Below, piece by piece: positions 61,404 to 64,000 of a stretch of DNA of 64,000 nucleotides. The notes below the pieces were generated by a model that was not told the origin of the DNA, did no database searches, and worked only from the letters and a program-made list of their open reading frames with translations. How positions within the stretch are numbered: position 1 is the stretch's first letter; every line of letters begins with the position of its first letter. Made by a program: the position numbers and the translations under genes. Source of the stretch: Streptomyces tsukubensis (lineage in GTDB: Bacteria > Actinomycetota > Actinomycetes > Streptomycetales > Streptomycetaceae); the NCBI RefSeq assembly GCF_009296025.1, contig NZ_CP045178.1:6448001-6512000 (forward strand), in the 5' to 3' direction.

Positions 61404-61453
61404 CCAACCCCAGATCTAGTGGTTGGATTGCACCAGCTCCCCACAAGTTGTGG
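61404..61453 (+). promoter_or_regulatory. Tandem NrdR boxes upstream of nrdR-nrdJ
   Basis: Box 1: CCAACC-N11-GGTTGG (61404-61426) around CAGATCTAGTGG, close to the actinobacterial NrdR pattern CTAGATCTAGTG. Box 2: perfect palindrome CCACAAGTTGTGG (61441-61453). Their centres are about 32 bp apart, three helical turns, so NrdR could bind both on one DNA face. Confidence 0.65.
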
Positions 61454-61564
61454 TCCCCGGTCGGCCAAGGTCGTGGCCATCGCCTATGCTGGGAGCTACT
61501 TCGAGGGGTTCCTGTCCCCTGCTGAGGTCATTGAGCCGTGTCTGCCACAGAAGGGTTGGAGTCC

Positions 61565-62086
61565 ATGCACTGTCCCTTCTGCAGGCACCCCGACAGCCGG
61601 GTCGTCGACAGCCGTACCACCGACGACGGCACGTCGATCCGCAGGCGCCGTCAGTGCCCCGACTGCTCCCGTCGTTTCACGACAGTGGAGAGCTGCTCAC
61701 TGATGGTCATCAAGCGCAGTGGAGTGACGGAGCCGTTCAGCAGGACCAAGGTCATCAATGGCGTCCGCAAGGCATGCCAAGGGCGCCCGGTGACCGAGGA
61801 CGCGCTCGCCCAGCTCGGCCAGCGGGTCGAAGAGGCGCTGCGCGCCACCGGGAGCGCCGAGCTGACCACGCACGACGTGGGGCTGGCCATACTCGGTCCG
61901 CTGCAGTCGCTCGACCTCGTCGCGTATTTGCGTTTCGCGTCCGTGTACCGGGCGTTCGACTCGCTTGAGGACTTCGACGCGGCCATCGCCGAGCTGCGGG
62001 AGCAGCCGGCCGCGCCCACGGAAACATCCGACTACGGGTGCGAAGAGACCTCCGAGGTCCCCACGCCCGCCGTCGCCGCCGACTGA
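61565..62086 (+). CDS. nrdR: Transcriptional repressor NrdR
   Basis: ATG 61565 ([21 protein letters not shown]), 173 residues; the frame opens nine codons earlier at 61538 but the family starts at MHCPFC. The zinc ribbon has its four Cys in CPFC and CPDC; the ATP-cone domain follows ([20 protein letters not shown]... [12 protein letters not shown]). With dATP/ATP bound it represses ribonucleotide reductase genes. Two NrdR-like boxes lie upstream, so it should repress its own operon with nrdJ. Confidence 0.96.
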   Translation: MHCPFCRHPDSRVVDSRTTDDGTSIRRRRQCPDCSRRFTTVESCSLMVIKRSGVTEPFSRTKVINGVRKACQGRPVTEDALAQLGQRVEEALRATGSAELTTHDVGLAILGPLQSLDLVAYLRFASVYRAFDSLEDFDAAIAELREQPAAPTETSDYGCEETSEVPTPAVAAD

Positions 62087-62122
62087 CTGATCCATCGGCT
62101 GAGCGGCGGACACCCAGACCCG

Positions 62123-62150
62123 CCGCGGGCGCTGTGAGTGGTGCCCGCGG
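62123..62150 (+). promoter_or_regulatory. Hairpin in the nrdR-nrdJ gap
   Basis: CCGCGGGC (62123-62130) pairs with GCCCGCGG (62143-62150), 12-base loop. It could be an attenuating or stabilising structure between the two genes; no T-tract follows. Confidence 0.4.
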
Positions 62151-62169
62151 TATTTGAGACACATAACCA

Positions 62170-62190
62170 TGCCACGGGAACATCGTGGCA
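62170..62190 (+). promoter_or_regulatory. Palindrome shortly before nrdJ
   Basis: TGCCACG (62170-62176) and CGTGGCA (62184-62190), a perfect 7-bp inverted repeat 35 bases before the nrdJ ATG. Possible operator or RNA hairpin. Confidence 0.4.
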
Positions 62191-62225
62191 CTTCAGGGCG
62201 TTTTTGCCTGATAGAGGGAGGCGGC

Positions 62226-64000
62226 ATGACAGAGACGGCGAGCGGCTCGGCGCGAGGTTCCCGTACGAAGGGTTCCAAGGGCGGCAAGGGTCTGCGCATC
62301 GAGCGTGTCCACACCACACCCGGCGTACACCCGTACGACGAGGTGGCGTGGGAGCGCCGGGACGTCGTCATGACCAATTGGCGCGACGGCTCGGTCAACT
62401 TCGAGCAGCGTGGCGTCGAGTTCCCCGACTTCTGGTCGGTGAACGCGGTCAATATCGTGACCAGCAAGTACTTCCGGGGGGCGCTCGGCACCCCGCAGCG
62501 CGAGACCGGTCTGAAGCAGCTGATCGACCGGATCGTGAAGACCTACCGCAAGGCCGGTGAGGACAACAGCTACTTCGCCTCGCCCGCCGACGCGGAGATC
62601 TTCGAGCACGAGCTGGCGTACGCCCTCCTGCACCAGATCTTCAGCTTCAACTCCCCCGTGTGGTTCAACGTGGGCACACCCCAGCCGCAGCAGGTCTCGG
62701 CCTGCTTCATCCTGGCGGTCGACGACTCCATGGAGTCGATCCTCGACTGGTACAAGGAAGAGGGCATGATCTTCAAGGGCGGCTCCGGCGCCGGCCTGAA
62801 CCTCTCCCGTATCCGTTCCTCCAAGGAACTCCTCTCCTCGGGCGGCAACGCCTCGGGACCCGTCTCCTTCATGCGCGGCGCCGACGCGTCCGCCGGAACG
62901 ATCAAGTCCGGCGGCGCGACCCGCCGTGCGGCCAAGATGGTCATCCTCGACGTCGATCACCCCGACATCGAGGACTTCATCAAGACCAAGGTCACCGAGG
63001 AGGAGAAGATCCGCGCCCTGCGTGACGCGGGCTTCGACATGGACCTGGGCGGCGACGACATCACGTCCGTCCAGTACCAGAACGCCAACAACTCGGTCCG
63101 GGTGAACGACGAGTTCATGAAGGCGGTGGAGGCCGGCGACAAGTTCGGTCTGCGCAGCCGCATGACCGGCGAGGTCATCGAGGAGGTCGAGGCCAAGTCG
63201 CTCTTCCGCACGATGGCCGAGGCCGCCTGGGCCTGCGCCGACCCCGGCATCCAGTACGACGACACCATCAACCAGTGGCACACCTGCCCGGAGTCCGGCC
63301 GCATCAACGGCTCGAACCCGTGCAGTGAGTACATGCACCTGGACAACACGTCGTGCAATCTCGCCTCCCTGAACCTCATGAAGTTCCTCAAGGACGACGG
63401 GAACGGCAAGCAGTCCTTCGACTCGGAGCGGTTCTCCAAGACCGTCGAGCTGATCATCACCGCGATGGACATCTCGATCTGCTTCGCCGACTTCCCGACG
63501 CAGAAGATCGGCGAGAACACCCGCGCCTTCCGCCAGCTCGGCATCGGCTACGCCAACCTCGGCGCCCTGCTCATGGCGACGGGCCACGCGTACGACTCCG
63601 ACGGTGGACGCGGCCTCGCCGGTGCCGTCACCTCCCTGATGACCGGCACGTCGTACCGCCGCTCCGCGGAGCTCGCCGCGGTCGTCGGCCCCTACGCGGG
63701 CTACGCACGCAACGCCACGCCGCACAAGCGCGTCATGAAGCAGCACTCCGACGCCAACGCGAAGGCCGTCAGGGTCGACGACCTGGACACGCCGATCTGG
63801 GCCGCCGCCACGGAGGCCTGGCAGGACGTGCTCCGTCTCGGCGAGAAGAACGGCTTCCGCAACGCGCAGGCCTCGGTCATCGCGCCCACCGGCACCATCG
63901 GCCTGGCCATGTCCTGCGACACCACAGGGCTTGAGCCCGACCTCGCGCTGGTCAAGTTCAAGAAGCTCGTCGGCGGCGGCTCGATGCAGATCGTCAACGG
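62226..64000 (+). CDS. nrdJ: Cobalamin-dependent class II ribonucleotide reductase NrdJ (3' partial)
   Basis: ATG 62226 with GAGGGAGGC upstream; reading frame open to the window edge (591 codons seen). Class II (B12-dependent) reductase: FSFNSPVWFNVG, QVSACFILAVDDSMESI, GTGSGAGLNLSRIR-type glycine loop (IFKGGSGAGLNLS), NGSNPCSEYM (active-site Cys region with CNLASLNLMKF) and IAPTGTIGLAMSCDTTG. It reduces ribonucleotides without oxygen, giving streptomycetes dNTPs in low-oxygen or resting mycelium. It follows nrdR by 139 bp, under NrdR control. Confidence 0.96.
   Translation, partial: MTETASGSARGSRTKGSKGGKGLRIERVHTTPGVHPYDEVAWERRDVVMTNWRDGSVNFEQRGVEFPDFWSVNAVNIVTSKYFRGALGTPQRETGLKQLIDRIVKTYRKAGEDNSYFASPADAEIFEHELAYALLHQIFSFNSPVWFNVGTPQPQQVSACFILAVDDSMESILDWYKEEGMIFKGGSGAGLNLSRIRSSKELLSSGGNASGPVSFMRGADASAGTIKSGGATRRAAKMVILDVDHPDIEDFIKTKVTEEEKIRALRDAGFDMDLGGDDITSVQYQNANNSVRVNDEFMKAVEAGDKFGLRSRMTGEVIEEVEAKSLFRTMAEAAWACADPGIQYDDTINQWHTCPESGRINGSNPCSEYMHLDNTSCNLASLNLMKFLKDDGNGKQSFDSERFSKTVELIITAMDISICFADFPTQKIGENTRAFRQLGIGYANLGALLMATGHAYDSDGGRGLAGAVTSLMTGTSYRRSAELAAVVGPYAGYARNATPHKRVMKQHSDANAKAVRVDDLDTPIWAAATEAWQDVLRLGEKNGFRNAQASVIAPTGTIGLAMSCDTTGLEPDLALVKFKKLVGGGSMQIVN

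Larger units (their letters stand above)
61017..61564. promoter_or_regulatory. Divergent lexA / nrdR control region
   Basis: A 548-bp gap with no supportable gene. It holds the lexA SOS box near its left end and two NrdR-like boxes near 61404-61453. Between about 61150 and 61395 I see nothing beyond GC-rich sequence. I do not see a cobalamin riboswitch (no B12 box). Confidence 0.6.

Noticed and set aside
61017..62225. Cobalamin riboswitch controlling nrdR-nrdJ
   Set aside because: No B12-box-like sequence or the expected multi-stem layout; the B12 riboswitch known in streptomycetes controls the class I nrdABS operon instead.
1..64000. tRNA or rRNA genes
   Set aside because: No cloverleaf with GGTTCGAAT-like T-arm or rRNA-like stretch noticed; integration at a tRNA cannot be shown in this window.

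Overview
The window comes from a high-GC actinomycete, almost certainly a Streptomyces chromosome. The evidence is very G+C-rich third codon positions, the modular type I polyketide synthase (PKS), and a core block (recA-recX, gluABCD with gluRK, miaB, miaA, dapF, an RSH protein, hflX, dinG, lexA, nrdR-nrdJ) that matches the order I recall for the S. coelicolor recA-to-nrdJ region. That synteny is from memory, not computed.

Region 1 (1-18117) is the 3' end of a modular PKS operon: three co-directional genes joined by docking domains. The visible modules are KS-AT-DH-KR-ACP, KS-AT-KR-ACP, KS-AT-KR-ACP and KS-AT-ACP. All four AT domains look malonyl-CoA specific. The last protein stops after its ACP, with no thioesterase and no C-terminal docking domain. 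Region 2 (18312-21382) looks like the export, regulation and possible resistance end of the same island: a 14-TM MFS exporter, a divergent TetR repressor with a 19-bp palindrome just before its start, and a pentapeptide-repeat protein with relaxed codon usage. A degenerate tyrosine-integrase remnant (about 21470-21760) lies exactly between this block and the core genome.

Region 3 (21825-26641) carries DUF3046, an AI-2E family membrane protein, recA-recX and rhodanese. recA has both a LexA-type box and a RecA-NDp/PafBC-type promoter. Region 4 (26240-33582, minus strand) has a cysteine dioxygenase-rhodanese pair behind a small Cys-containing leader peptide, an FAD monooxygenase and the glutamate ABC importer gluABCD. 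The divergent two-component system gluR-gluK (33949-36090) faces an orphan TAXI binding protein.

Region 5 (37411-49323) is housekeeping: miaB, an extradiol-dioxygenase-like protein, two small stress/antitoxin-like proteins, miaA, a membrane protein, dapF, an RSH (p)ppGpp enzyme with an intact hydrolase and diverged synthetase motifs, an M1 peptidase and hflX. Region 6 (49503-57843) has a trypsin-like lipoprotein and a compact four-gene NRPS-independent siderophore (NIS) cluster: aminotransferase, IucA/IucC synthetase, acyltransferase, second IucA/IucC synthetase. Region 7 (57929-64000) is a DNA-damage and nucleotide-supply block: dinG (with its own RecA-NDp-type promoter), lexA, and the nrdR-nrdJ pair behind two NrdR-like boxes. 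A MITE-like foldback element with terminal inverted repeats and a 6-bp flanking direct repeat sits directly behind dinG.

Convergent gene pairs in the core are generally separated by long perfect hairpins, which I list as bidirectional terminators.
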